DNA of 39,144 bases from a virus. The translations under genes and the position numbers were made by a program. The notes under the pieces are model-generated. The model saw only the letters and a program-made list of their open reading frames with translations, had not been told where the DNA came from and searched no databases. The stretch's first letter is position 1; every line of letters begins with the position of its first letter. Positions 14,101 to 25,600 of this stretch are shown piece by piece. The stretch lies in the IMG/VR virus record IMGVR_UViG_3300033153_011062, positions 1 through 39,144 of that record, one strand, 5' to 3'.

Positions 14101-16100
14101 AAGTTGGTGCTGTAGAAAAATTCATCGATGCACCAGCAGTCCGTGACGCAAAACTATTCAATGATAGTGTGAAGATGTTAGCGAAGGCCGCTCAGAGCTT
14201 AGAAGGACTAGCTATAGCTAGTAAAGAGGTTGCTAAAGCAACAGACGCTGAAGCAGCCTTCGAAGATGCTAAAGGTGCATCTACCAATAAGCAAGAGCCA
14301 ACAGAGCAATTTAGTAAAGATACAGCACCCCTTAAAAAAGTCTTATCAGACTTTAATACTGACATGACAAGGATACTCAAGTTAACAACAAATCCAGTAG
14401 CTACAGCTTTAATTTGGAACTATGTCGATAGAATTAATATAGACGGTGCTACAGACCCGAATAAAGTAGAAGAAAAGGTAATAATAAATACTGTTTCTCT
14501 CAGATCCATGACGACTAGTAAAAGTAAATCTTCACCTGTTGGATCGTTTGAATTAAGATTGGCTCCAACTTTTAACTGGATAACTAGAATCACGGTAGGT
14601 AGCTGGTGTGTATTAAATATGTCACCAACACAGAACATATCTGCAATATCTAGTGATAATGTAGATGGTGTTGATAAATATACCTTTAAGATGTTGGGGA
14701 GAATAGAATCTGTAAGGGTGTCTGTAAGTGTAGATCAAAATACTGGGGCACGCAGTACAGAATATATAGTGCAAGGTGAAGACTGGGGTAGTGTTTTTAA
14801 TACTAAGCTCTATATCGACCCCATTGCTAGAAATAATAACTTAGAAAAAGCCCCGGCAGTTGGTCATGCTGCCAGAATGTCATTAGAGAAAATGGTTACG
14901 AGTTGGGCCCAAAAAGATCAATCTCTGCCAACTTCACAAGATGTACTAGTGGGATTAATTGCTCTGTGGGGGAACCCACTCGCACTTGTTGAGGATAGTA
15001 TTTCAGGACAAACACCAGATTTAATCCTATCTTCTCAAGCACAGTTTAAAATACCCAAAGAGGTCGCAGCGTATATGGGGTTTGAAGATAGTAATGGTGA
15101 TCTAACTACAAATATAGCTAGCGTGATACGATTAGTGGGTGGGGTGCTTAAAGGATATGATAATTATGGTGGTGACCCACTAGATGCTTTCGGATTTGCT
15201 GATCCTAATAGTCTTTATGGTATGCATACTTTCTGGCAAGTATTAATGGATAACTGCAATTCAACACTTAATGAGTTAATAGCCGAAATTAGATTCGATA
15301 GTTCTGTATCTAGCACATTAGCCCTATATAGAAGAATCAAACCCTTCATAACAAGGGAATCTTTTAAAAATGAAGACATATCGCATCTAGTGTCGCGGTT
15401 CTCTGATGTAAAAAAGACAACTATACCCGTGGGAGAAGTACTAAACATAAATGCTGGGACAAATTGGAGAGATAAAATTAATTTCGTTGAAATCCAATCT
15501 CAGCCTAACTTAAATCTTACTACTTTCAATGTTGCAATTAAAACAGATTCTCAAACTAAGGATGTTAAGGCTTTTGAGAGAGATGGATTTAAGCCCCTTA
15601 TAGAAAAAGTTCTTTATACTCCGTATAAGGATGGTTTACCACAGCCTTTTGATGCAACCAAATGGAAGTTCTTATTGAGAGAGTGGTACTTTAATACACA
15701 CAATATGCTAAATGGCACAGTGACTTTCATAGGGAGATCAGAGTATATTGCTGTAGGTGACAATATAGAAATTGACTCTAGTGTTTTTGGTGCAGCACCT
15801 TTTAATGATTTACAGAGCACTCATAACGCCGATAACTTTGATACTTTTTTACTTGCTCATGTAGAGAATATTTCCCATCAATTTACAGTGGGTGATAATG
15901 GTGAGCGTTCTTTTTTTACAACAGTGCAATTCTCTAGAGGCATTATCGCTGATTTTAATGGTTATCCTTTAGATGAAACTGGATCGGCATTAGACGGAAG
16001 CGCTGAGACGCTTACTGGTAATGCGGAAAAAAATACTCACAGCACATTTGGCTGGTCTGGTGAAAGTGACCCAGATAAACAAAAGCTTAAGGGGAATTAA
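11196..16100 (+). CDS. Tape measure protein fused to a baseplate hub-like domain
   Basis: A 1634-aa protein coupled by TAATG to the chaperone frame. Residues 1-1060 are long, Ala/Gly/Ser/Lys-rich and mainly helical, as in tape measure proteins that fill the tube and set tail length. From about residue 1065 the composition changes to a beta-rich domain (SFELRLAPTFNWI, then ITVGSWCVLNM, then strands to about 1600) that looks like the gp27/gpD hub family, which forms the centre of the baseplate. The next gene is the spike, which normally binds the hub. No peptidoglycan hydrolase motif is evident. The two-part reading is inferred from composition and order; both parts lie in one uninterrupted frame. 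Confidence 0.78.
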   Translation: MSNFGDIKDKGIASRRGDELRRARSERMETKTVGEMRFADQLDKNATAISEMLSGARSRLNESLEEYARLGKESDNLVKVLASLKKERANKANKALVSSTVTALNDRAQTSDITGVSRSAHNIGASLSMARSTSTFQLEQQAEIARTQLDAQRPYLIESAHDMGSDDSRVSKIGRSNNETLWRERGELVNRAGLADAALGAQKKLGIDAGSRFFNAHDAMKQVAVDQEKQGIKEDVAAGRVGSAEDVQTRINDTADAMITAFEKLSEATASNADEAGKLGEEFDALNAKYKKERTTQKEMNKAGGGAGGNDVSAGGMLSDAGAIIQGGAQIYKNHYITSEMEQTQNQIGYAQMSNKRFSDVYGAADGDMGALRRVMSNQYSDQQERGQEYYSRTQKGKITEAAGQGTSLLGSISDSATDLGEHLKSVYDGFGVATPLAKGLQVGAKATPLTVQTDQTVTDILKGNSAGRAKIAAHQQYGGLKDEEFKVRDFAVGNSMDYYKQLGLATRGFGMSSASKNKAVFVGDGRDQIADNVDTALSGTYGSKVGVLNESGSRVIDGIGEKHSSIEGDYLQSKVNPEALKKLIDKLPESQRSQFAAVADKYSKPQPLTGLPGKHPSPMHQLVEGDKTTYVTQGTSGGGGNREEIVSEMLKGSTLSELSDQAGIGMKAIPGLIAGFKGTMGRETGGIKTELTRAGLAAKTGGFDSPEQYIQARGSMASVGGGSAELEKIMKRAFAEGMDSSKSIMEMVGAVQQLNQTSAGVGIEATGASSLKLGRGVSALRKSGVSKRMAIGAAANASAAIKDFSTSGDLDLTNVMEFKELKDDFGDAELWELEAMATMSHTEVTEMHSLYKKGDKESIAKAKAIARKRGVGLQINTEIDAKNLLDTKVRKSTRKGLGFGYGPGLRQSIEKKNVAGEEITDEKEINFANARWNATAGAGVSGEAGNAQLRTGFTPDEKDISNKVGGAKVGAVEKFIDAPAVRDAKLFNDSVKMLAKAAQSLEGLAIASKEVAKATDAEAAFEDAKGASTNKQEPTEQFSKDTAPLKKVLSDFNTDMTRILKLTTNPVATALIWNYVDRINIDGATDPNKVEEKVIINTVSLRSMTTSKSKSSPVGSFELRLAPTFNWITRITVGSWCVLNMSPTQNISAISSDNVDGVDKYTFKMLGRIESVRVSVSVDQNTGARSTEYIVQGEDWGSVFNTKLYIDPIARNNNLEKAPAVGHAARMSLEKMVTSWAQKDQSLPTSQDVLVGLIALWGNPLALVEDSISGQTPDLILSSQAQFKIPKEVAAYMGFEDSNGDLTTNIASVIRLVGGVLKGYDNYGGDPLDAFGFADPNSLYGMHTFWQVLMDNCNSTLNELIAEIRFDSSVSSTLALYRRIKPFITRESFKNEDISHLVSRFSDVKKTTIPVGEVLNINAGTNWRDKINFVEIQSQPNLNLTTFNVAIKTDSQTKDVKAFERDGFKPLIEKVLYTPYKDGLPQPFDATKWKFLLREWYFNTHNMLNGTVTFIGRSEYIAVGDNIEIDSSVFGAAPFNDLQSTHNADNFDTFLLAHVENISHQFTVGDNGERSFFTTVQFSRGIIADFNGYPLDETGSALDGSAETLTGNAEKNTHSTFGWSGESDPDKQKLKGN

Positions 16101-17131
16101 TGACTAGTGATTATATAGTTCAAGATAGCTCTCTTTTTAAAGATGATGAATCTTATAAAGTTAAAGATTTTAAAGATAATTCTATACGCGTGGGTATAGT
16201 TAGGAGCTCTATAGAAGTAGATGAGATAGGGACCAAGTATCTTGTAGAAGTCTATGTAGACGGAAACCAAGTTCCTTGTTCATGTGTTCCTTTAAGTAGA
16301 TTCAATAGCCCGTATAACTTTGAAGAAATAAGATTGAAGCCATGGCTAAGAGGATCTGCAGCATCAGGTCGGCTTGATCCAGGTACAGCTAGCGTTTATA
16401 ACCTGCGTGATGGTGAAACAGTAGTAGTTGCTTTTTTAGATGGCACTGCTAGAGAAGGTGTGATACTTGGTTCTATTAAACACCCAGTTAGAGACACAGT
16501 AACAGAAGAAGAGACACTAGCATATCATTCTGTATACAACGGAGTAGAGACAACTATAGATACAGAGGGCGCGTATAAGGTTACTTTCCAAGGATCTCCT
16601 TTGAACGATGCTGAAGAAGTGGCACCTGGAACACAGGAACCGACTGAAGTAGAATATGATGAAGATATAGCTGGATCTTTTTATAGCTTCGACACTACCG
16701 GTAGTTTCACTATTGATTGCGGGAACGATGAAGGACCAAACTCTATCAAGATCTTAAAGGATCCAGGTGGTGGATCTCTAATAATTGAATCAGGTGCAAA
16801 TATCATCAATATAGCGGGTAGTTCATCAGAAGGTGAATTATCAGTAACAACAGGTATCCTCAGTATAGAGACATCTGAGATAAGCATGGTGGCTGAGAAA
16901 ACCTTTAAAGTCGAGGCAACTCAAGACGTCTCTATTAAGGGGTTAACTGTAGCCCTTGGTAACGACACCATAGAATTAGTGGACGGATTGCTCCAGATAA
17001 TAGATGCCATTGGCCAGATTACGGTCACAAGCCCTGTGGGAACATGTACCCCAATAATGGCATCTCCTCAATGGGGTAGTGGCGTTGTCCCATTAATTAC
17101 TCAACTAAATACGTTAAAGGGCTCGCTATAA
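16100..17131 (+). CDS. Baseplate central spike protein (gp5/gpV-like, no lysozyme)
   Basis: A 343-aa protein starting in a TAATG overlap with the hub fusion. Residues 25-130 look like the OB-fold of spike proteins (VGIVRSSIEVDEIGTKYLVE, then a Leu-Lys-Pro-Trp segment and DGETVVVAFLDG). Residues 190-290 are repetitive short beta strands suited to a trimeric beta-helix needle. A Cys/Pro segment sits near the C-terminus. There is no lysozyme insertion like that of T4 gp5. It should form the membrane-piercing tip. Confidence 0.8.
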   Translation: MTSDYIVQDSSLFKDDESYKVKDFKDNSIRVGIVRSSIEVDEIGTKYLVEVYVDGNQVPCSCVPLSRFNSPYNFEEIRLKPWLRGSAASGRLDPGTASVYNLRDGETVVVAFLDGTAREGVILGSIKHPVRDTVTEEETLAYHSVYNGVETTIDTEGAYKVTFQGSPLNDAEEVAPGTQEPTEVEYDEDIAGSFYSFDTTGSFTIDCGNDEGPNSIKILKDPGGGSLIIESGANIINIAGSSSEGELSVTTGILSIETSEISMVAEKTFKVEATQDVSIKGLTVALGNDTIELVDGLLQIIDAIGQITVTSPVGTCTPIMASPQWGSGVVPLITQLNTLKGSL

Positions 17132-17153
17132 TTGAGTGCTTTTGTTATATAAT
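17127..17153 (+). promoter_or_regulatory. Two TATAAT boxes before the baseplate genes
   Basis: TATAAT occurs at 17127-17132, overlapping the spike stop codon, and at 17148-17153 in the 42-base gap. Neither has a convincing -35. AAAGGAG (17161-17167) follows, six bases before the ATG at 17174. Either box could be a late promoter; A/T-richness makes chance matches possible. Confidence 0.3.
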
Positions 17154-17173
17154 TATAACTAAAGGAGTTTGAA

Positions 17174-18010
17174 ATGTCCACTAATGATAAGCCTGCATAC
17201 GAAATAAAGGAAGAAAACTGGTATAGATCATTACCTTATGGTTTTCACTTTAAAAACCGTAATGCTAAAGGTGACGATTTCGACTTAAATAGTAAGACTT
17301 TCTATTTACCTATACTACCATCTAATCTTAATGTTACTACTCATTTTGCAACTAATATAGTTACTACGCTATTTGGGGTAGTAGAAGAGCATTCTGAGAT
17401 ACGATATTATGATATTGAGATAGCTGGCACTACAGGTATTGCGCCTCGCTGGGTAGAGGCTAGACAACATGGTGATTCAGTAAAAGGTGTCATATCCCCT
17501 GGTAGAACTAGTGAAGACGTTGCCCCTGTTACCTTAGGCGGTTTTCTACCAGAAGTAACTAACACCTTAAATCAAATAAAAAAACTAGCATCTGATCCCA
17601 CTGCTCCACCTGATTACAAGACGGGTGTAAATGTAAAGAAAACAGGATATATAGCTTTTCACAACTTCTATCTTTTTCTATTAGCATATAAAAAAGACGC
17701 AGCAGGTTTATCTAGTCTAGGGAACAAAGCTAGATCTCATCATCCTCTATCTTTCTTAAACTATAAAGATGGACTAAAATATGATGTTGCAATACAATCT
17801 TTCACTTTAACTCGATCTGCAGAAAATCCAATGCTATATAACTATAGCATTAAGATGCGTGGCTATAATTTAAGAAGTGTAAATAGAAAAGAAGCTTCAC
17901 AGAATCAGAAAGATAAATTAGGATTAGGCGATATAAAAGGTCAGTCTCTATTTTCTTCAATAACCAGTGTAGTAGGTAATGCTGCAACACTGCTAGGCGG
18001 TATTTTATAA
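17174..18010 (+). CDS. Baseplate / distal tail protein
   Basis: A 278-aa protein with a strong ribosome site. The beta-rich N-terminal half contains FYLPILPSNLNVTTHFATNI, then GVVEEHSEIRYYDIEIAGTTG, a pattern I associate with tail-end proteins that sit next to the hub. The middle has an aromatic-rich segment (FHNFYLFLLAYKK), and the C-terminus is polar with a Gly/Ala-rich end. A gp48/gp54-like or distal tail role fits its place between the spike and the wedge protein. The family is not certain. Confidence 0.6.
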   Translation: MSTNDKPAYEIKEENWYRSLPYGFHFKNRNAKGDDFDLNSKTFYLPILPSNLNVTTHFATNIVTTLFGVVEEHSEIRYYDIEIAGTTGIAPRWVEARQHGDSVKGVISPGRTSEDVAPVTLGGFLPEVTNTLNQIKKLASDPTAPPDYKTGVNVKKTGYIAFHNFYLFLLAYKKDAAGLSSLGNKARSHHPLSFLNYKDGLKYDVAIQSFTLTRSAENPMLYNYSIKMRGYNLRSVNRKEASQNQKDKLGLGDIKGQSLFSSITSVVGNAATLLGGIL

Positions 18011-19596
18011 TGTCAGTAAAATTAGATACGGCTTTTAGCTCTCTATCGGAACTAAAAATGTGGTTTAAAAACCAATCGGGTTCAGCTATGACATTAGCTG
18101 ACGTAAGTGATTTAATATCACTTCGCTGGTTGTATTTTAAAGACAATTGGGAATTCATGAAAGAAGACCTGATAAAAAAAGCAGATTACTATGAATTCCC
18201 AGATTTACTCATTGCTCAAATAGATAAGCTTTCATCCTTTATAGAGCGACAAAGAAATAGTAAAAATAAAGCAATTAACCCCTTCAGCAAGAGCTCTATC
18301 CTTACTGACTATTATACTGTATGGGAAAACCTAGAGATAACAGCAATCCCTGTCACACGGCAAGAATCTAATATTATTGCAGCAAGGACCAATAATATTT
18401 CCAGGTTTACAAAAACAGATTTTTTACGGATCAGAGGAGATTTAGCTGCAGCTAGAGATGAAATAGCGGACACAATCGGCTTATCAGATGAGCAATACAA
18501 TATGTCCTACAATAGAAGTCCTATAGGGCAACTACGTGGAGCTAGGATATCGGATATAACTGATATGCAAACGCTATATGCAGGAATATCTTCTGTAGAT
18601 TATATTCTAGCAAATATAACATCATTAGACACCATGAAAGTAGATCCATTTTTATTAGCTCGATCTAATGCAGATAATCCTGCGATAGATATCTTACAAG
18701 GTAAATCAGGCAATTTAGTAAAAATGAACTACGGAGATAGTCTTCAAGATCTGGCAACTAGGTATCTAAATGATCCTGATAAATGGCTAGACATATCGAT
18801 CGCCAATGGTTTAAAGGCCCCTTATATAGACGAAGTGGGTAGGGTTGTCCCTATAATCTCAAACGGTAATGGTAATCAACTCAACATGTCATCGAAAGAT
18901 GAAGATGGTAAGAAGAATGTAGATAAATTCTATATAAATCAACCTGTTTTTATAAAATCAGACGCTACTACCTCGCCTGAGCAGAGAACAATAATAAACA
19001 TCAAAGTTGTACCTATTTCTGGTGAGATAATACTGGAACTGAATGGAGCGACAGATCTTGGTAAATACACTACTGTAGATAACGCACATGTGAGAGTCTA
19101 TAAGCAGAACACCATAAACTCTCAGTTTCTTGTCCTGATCCCTAGTGAGCAACCACTGCCTCAAGAAAAAATAGGCACAGAGGCATTCTTCCTAAGTTCA
19201 CTCACAGAAGACGAGAAGAACTCTGGTGTAGATTTTGCTGTAGATGGTGACATGGATATCATCTTTACACCAACTAATGACTTACAGTTGAGCTTCGGCT
19301 TATCTAATGCAGTACAAGCAGTTCAATTCAAGATATTAAGCGAAAGAGGTCAATCCCCTAGGCACCCTAATTACGGTTTATCTTCAGTGGCTGGTTTAAA
19401 AAGCGAAGACCCAGGTACAATAAAGCAGATACTAGTCAACAGCATAAATGATATAATTAATGCTGATAGTAGATTTAGTAGAGTAGAAACACTAAACGTT
19501 ACTCAAGACAATTCTATAATGCAGATAAGACTATCTGTGAGAATGGCAGGAACTGGAACAGTCGTACCCATAAGCTTTAGCGTAAATACAGGTTAG
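18010..19596 (+). CDS. Baseplate wedge protein with LysM-like and gp25-like domains
   Basis: A 528-aa protein coupled by TAATG to the previous gene. The N-terminal 230 residues are helical and unrecognised. Residues 236-277 resemble a LysM motif (YGDSLQDLATRYLNDPDKWL, then Ile-Ala-Asn-Gly-Leu). From about 413 to the end it resembles gp25-like wedge proteins (a Leu-Ser-Phe-Gly-Leu-Ser-Asn-Ala motif, then Arg-Gly-Gln-Ser-Pro-Arg-His-Pro, and a beta strand end). gp25-type domains sit at the sheath-baseplate joint where contraction starts. The LysM-like part may bind neighbouring baseplate proteins rather than peptidoglycan. Confidence 0.78.
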   Translation: MSVKLDTAFSSLSELKMWFKNQSGSAMTLADVSDLISLRWLYFKDNWEFMKEDLIKKADYYEFPDLLIAQIDKLSSFIERQRNSKNKAINPFSKSSILTDYYTVWENLEITAIPVTRQESNIIAARTNNISRFTKTDFLRIRGDLAAARDEIADTIGLSDEQYNMSYNRSPIGQLRGARISDITDMQTLYAGISSVDYILANITSLDTMKVDPFLLARSNADNPAIDILQGKSGNLVKMNYGDSLQDLATRYLNDPDKWLDISIANGLKAPYIDEVGRVVPIISNGNGNQLNMSSKDEDGKKNVDKFYINQPVFIKSDATTSPEQRTIINIKVVPISGEIILELNGATDLGKYTTVDNAHVRVYKQNTINSQFLVLIPSEQPLPQEKIGTEAFFLSSLTEDEKNSGVDFAVDGDMDIIFTPTNDLQLSFGLSNAVQAVQFKILSERGQSPRHPNYGLSSVAGLKSEDPGTIKQILVNSINDIINADSRFSRVETLNVTQDNSIMQIRLSVRMAGTGTVVPISFSVNTG

Positions 19597-19601
19597 TAAA
19601 T

Positions 19602-22600
19602 ATGGCAGTAGAAATAAAGAGTTACAATCAGATCCTAGGCAGCATGATTCGTAAGATCATTGCTGATACACCACTAAATGACATAAATACCGGCTCTACG
19701 CTCATGACGCTCCTTGAGGCAGCTGCTCAAGTTGACTTTGAGAATAATGCTTCTATACTTAACGTATTAGAACTGTTGAGTGTAGACGCTATAAAAAACA
19801 ATGACTTAGACGCTAGAGCTGCTGATTTTGGATTATCTAGGGTTCCAGCTAGAAGAGCTACTGGTTTTATTGATATTGGCGACTCCAGTATCGAGAAGAG
19901 AAGTACTGGTCTCTATCAAGTAAAACCAGCACCTATTGCTGGCTCAACACAACTTTTTGTGAACAATGCTACAGATTGGACTCAAACCGGTGAGATATTC
20001 ATCGGCAGAGGGACAACTAACTTTGAAGGACCAATTAGCTATACATCTATTGCTGATAATGGTTCATTTTTTACAATAAACCTCGCATCATCTCTGCAGA
20101 AAGATCATCTTGTATCTGAGACAGTAATTGATGCACAAGGGACATCTAATCGTCTGATTTCTGCTGGAACACTAGTCCAGATTCCTGCTAACAATATTAA
20201 CCCAGTTACAGAGTATAGAATCATCCGCGATGCTGTTATAGCTTCTGGTGAAGACCTTGTACAGGGAGTAGAAGTCGCTGCTATAGTCGCGGGCACTAAT
20301 AGTAATGCAGGAATAAATACTATTGTACAATTTAGTTCTGTACCATTTCCTGGTGTAACAGCAACTAACACTACCGCATTTACAAATGGTACGAATGTTG
20401 AAACTGATGATGATTTAAGAGAAAGAGTCAAGTCTTATTCTAATACATTAGCTCGAGGTACAGAGGCAGCAATTCTCGCTTCTGTAATTGGAGTATCTGA
20501 TCCAGATGATGGCAAGCAAGTTGCATCAGCTATTATAACTGAGCCACCAAAAATAGGCGACCCATCAATACTATACATTGACGATGGTGGCGGATTTGAA
20601 CCATCTTTTATCGGACAGTCAGTTGATGTATTATTAAACTCAGCAAATGGTAGCGAAGAGTTCCTACAATTAGCTAATTTTCCACTACCTAGACCACAAG
20701 CTATTAATGCAATCAATGGGCCTTTTGAATTAACTGATCAAATGGAGTTACGAGTAGTAGTTGATGGGATAGAAGAGAATATTATTTTCACTTCTGACCA
20801 GTTCTCTAATATTGCTGCCTCTACTAACGCAGAAATCATTATCGCAATCAATAGTCAATCAGTTGGCTTCAAGGCTACTTTTACAGAAAACTCATCTAGA
20901 ATGTTATTGTTCCCATTGGATCACACAGTGGAAACAATTCAGGTATCTGCTATTAAGTCAACTGATGATTCTAGCTTATTCGCCAATAACATTCTGAAGT
21001 TCCCTACCAATGAATTTTCCTATATTCGTCTTTATCAAAACAGTACTTTATTGACAGAGAAAGAAAGATCGGCAACACTATTAACTAATCCTTTTGCTAC
21101 ATGGAATATAACAGATGAAGGCAGTTTAGTCATATCTGTAGATAACACACCAGCACAAGATAGAGCATTCTCCGAACCTGATTTCGGTGGTACTCCTTTT
21201 ATAGCACTAACAATTGATGACTGGGTAGCAGTAATTAATCAAAAATATGCGGGAATAACAGCAACTGCTACATCCAGCGGTCGAGTGCAGATCGTATCTA
21301 ATAAAGAGGGGTCAGATTCTTCTTTAGAAATACTAGGTGGTTCATACTTTAATAAGCTCTTCTCTAATCAAGAAACACTATCTGGTGGTACAAATTCTGA
21401 CTTTGAACTGAACAGACAAAATGGAAACATAAGGATACTTAGAGACATTGAAATCGGTGACTCTATCACTACTGGTATTGAAGATGCAAAAGGTGCTATC
21501 TACTCATCTGAAACACCGTCTGGTTCATACGATTTATCTATCGACTCAAGTGGTCGAACTTCTCAAATGGTAATGCTTGCTGATTCTGATAAAGTATCTA
21601 TCCGTGTCAATTCCGGTCTAGCTGTAGGTAATATTGTCACCCTCACAGACGAGGGAAGCAATGTAATGAGGTTGACTTCTGATTCTGCTACATCGTTCTC
21701 AGCAATGATGCCAGAAGATTATATCTATATAGCATATAGAGGCGTAACTAGTCCTTGGATTGATGAAGCTAATACCGGCTTATTCAAGATTATTGCCAAA
21801 GGCGAACATATAAATGTAGGCACTGACACCTATGTAGAAGTCAAGAACATATCTATTGTTCCTGGTGTACACACTGTTGAAGCCGGCGAAGATATACAAG
21901 CTTTTAGAGCAGGTACATATCCACAACTATGGAAGAGCTCTTTTGTTCCAGTTCCTGCTTCAGTACAGATTCAAGACCTGGTTAATTCTTTCAATGATAA
22001 CCTCGTTAATATAAAGAATTCTGTCTTTAAAACAAACAGCATGAAACTAACATCAACTACTGAAGATGATGGTTCAATATCTACACCTATCGGTTCTGGA
22101 AATATCTTATCTCTTTTTGAATTATTAGAGAATCAAGAAGGAACACTCGGCTTCATAGCTACTAGAACACCTGAAAAAGATTTTCCATCTTTCTTTAAAT
22201 ATACACAGCCTACCTCTGAGGACGCAGAAGGCGTAACTGGTAAAGATGTCTGGTTGGATAGAGTCCAATATACAGATATTAAGGGAGCTTTCACAAGCGA
22301 CGCGGCACCTGGTGAAGTAGGTGTTGACACGTACAGTGAAGAACTAGAATCCACTGGGATTCTTACATCTGCTATTCTAAACTATACAGATGTAGTGAAT
22401 TTTTTAGACGGTGCAAATAAAGGACATTATCGTAACATTAGAGACTATCTAACTGGTGATAAAATAGGTACGCAGCATGCATTACCTAGAACGATAATGA
22501 ATACTATAGCAAATGATAGATTTAATCTGATGCACCCTGCAGCTATATCCCCTGAAGATAGTATTGTTTTTATCTTAGATCAAGACTCTATTGCTAAAAC

Positions 22601-25600
22601 AATAGACATAAGAATGTCTAGAACAGGCCAGATTAATAGTGATTTTCCTCCAACAACTTTTTCATTCTCAGCTAATGATGCAGACAATGAACCAGGTATT
22701 ACTTTTGGTAATCTACAAGTCTGGGGTAAACTAGCTAACAATACAGAATTCGAAGATTATGCAGTATGGTTTAAAGCAAGAAACTGGTATGTCGACGGCG
22801 GTGCTGGTAACGGCGGTGGAGCTTTCATAGTTAGATCTGAAGAATTCGGTCCACATGGTGAAGCTATAAGGTTTCAAATAGAACACCCAACACTTCCAGA
22901 TACTGGGAATACTATTACACATGGTAATAATCCAGATTTCACTTTGGCAACATACAAATTTGGATCTGGCGCTAAGAGGCCTATAGGTTTAGTAGATGGA
23001 GATAGCTTTACTGTTTCCAATCCAGGTAGCAATGTATATCGTTACACTTTTAATAATTCTCCAGCATTTGCTTCAGTATCACCTAATGATGTTATAAGTA
23101 TATTAAATAATTCTGGGGTCTCTACTAGCAATCAAGGACAGTTTAGTGTTATTGCCGTAGATGATTCATTAAAAACAATAGATGTATATAATCCTAATGG
23201 AGCAGTAACTCCAGCTGGAAACCCCGAAGTTACCACTATAGACACTATCGATGATATTGTTGGTTCTCCAACTGTTAGTGTCGTTTCTAATATTGCAGCA
23301 GCAACTGGATTAGATGGTGAATTCTTTACTATAAATGATGCTGCTGGTGCAGTAGCTATATACTATAATGTAGGTACTCCAAATCCTGGACCAGGTGTAC
23401 TTGGTGTAAGCCGTGTAATAGAAGTGGTATTAGGTGGAGCAGAAGTAGCAGGTACAGTAGCACTATTAACGTCTGGTGTAATTACTGCAGATAGCGAGTT
23501 TTCTGGTTTAGCTGCAGGTAGTGCTGTTACAATCACTAATGTAGACAATGGTACATTGGCTGTTTCTGCAGATGGTTCAACACCTACTGGATTCACGTTC
23601 TCTGGCACAATCGGAGTAGCAGATACTACTATAGATGGTACATACTTTACTCTACAAGATCAAGATGGAAGCGTTGCTTTCTGGTACGATCTTTCCGGTA
23701 CAACTCCGGAGCCACTACATGGTGCAGATAGAGCAATTGAAATAATGACTGTAAATTTTGGCGACACTGCTAGCACTATTGCAACTAAATCTGCAGTATT
23801 AATAGTTGCAGATCCAAAGTTCGCTTCTGCACTAGTAGTCAGTAATCAAATCACTGTGACTGACACCAATAACGGTGCACGAATAGCATCTTCTGCAGGT
23901 ACAACTGGATTCACTATTGCTGAAAGTATTGCTGGTATTGACGATGTTATAGAAGTAATGAGCGCAGTCGAGTTAATAAGTATTTTCCCATTAACAGGCA
24001 CAAGTGTCGCAGATATAGTTTCAAAGATATCTGAAAGTCCAATTTTAATAGCGGCTGAGGTTGATGGAACAAACGATATCCTAAAAGCAACAAGAGAAAA
24101 CGTATATACTCCAGCTGGTCCTGGAGACTTTAGTGCTTCACTAGCATATAACCATAATCCTGTCTCTGGATCAGGAGAAAATACTTGGATTAGACTATAT
24201 GATAGTATGGGGTGGGTTAAGATTTTTGAAAATACAAATCCACAGTTTGCATTAAAAAATGAATTAGTATTACAAGGTGCGGCACCGAGTGCTTATGCTA
24301 TGGATACAGCCCCTAATAACGATGGTAGTACTGGAGAATACTTCAAACTAGTACCAACTACATTAACTAATACTCTACATCACTTTACACAAAAAGCGCT
24401 ATCACAGTTACCTATTGTTGCAGATGTTGAAATAGCTGAAAATATCAGAAAGATTCAAGTCAAGTCTAAACTATTAGGCTCTCAAGGAGCAATAGAGGTT
24501 GTTGGCGGTAATGCTAATAATATTGATTTTAGTATCTTTGGTGAAGCACAAATTGCACCAGGAACTGAATCTGGTTCAGACTTCTTACAGGTTAAGACAA
24601 GAGCTTTTCCAGTAACCCTAACCAAGGGGACATTAGTCAGAGTTGAGAATACTCAACCGGCAAAAAGACTATCAAGATTATCAGATAGTGATACAATAGA
24701 CATTGTTAAAGGAACAGGGAATAATACAGAGTATCTCTGGAATCCTAAAGATACTAAATTGAGTAGTTTAGTTAAATTCTCAATAACAGACATATCTTCC
24801 TTATATGGTAGAGCAGCAGATACAGTTTGGAGATGGCAACACAATGATAGTGGATCATTCTTCAATATCCTAGATCTAACGTTAGGTACTACAACTGCTC
24901 CACCTGATGATGAAAACGCAGATGGTACAGGTGATGCAGCAAATTTAGTAATTGATCTAATAGAAGCTGGAACTGTAACTGAAGCACAAAACTTTAGACT
25001 AACTGTTACTGAGACACCAGTGCAGGCTGATTATTTTACTTTTAGAAGTGCTAATCCCACTCTTGCTACTTTTGCTGTATGGTTTAATGTTACCGATGGC
25101 GGAGGAGCTGGAGATGTTCCTACAGGCACTACATATGATACAGCAATTAACCAAATCCAAGTAGATATACTAAGTACTGACTCTGAAGATAGTATTGTTT
25201 CTAAGATGGCTGCTGTCTTAAACGTCAATGTGCCATTCTTAAGTGAATTCGAAGGAATACAAGAAGAGGGTGCTAATCTAGACGATATAGTTCCTGGTGA
25301 CCTACTTAATGCTTATGGCACTTTTACTTCAGATTGGAATTCAGGTAATAAAGTTCATGCATCTGGTGATGGCGACATTGGTGGCTTTCCGATAATAGCA
25401 GCGGATTCAATTAGCAGATGGATTGACGTAGTCAACCCAGATGGCGTTGCAATGGCAATTGAAAAAGCAATCGGCAGTGGTACAGTAGAGATTACACCAA
25501 CACCTGTTATCAAATGGAATTTAAAGCATGCAGCTAAGACAGCTGTCGTTCAAGCTGTAAAACTTGGAACCACAATAACAGTAACAACTGTTGATCAGCA

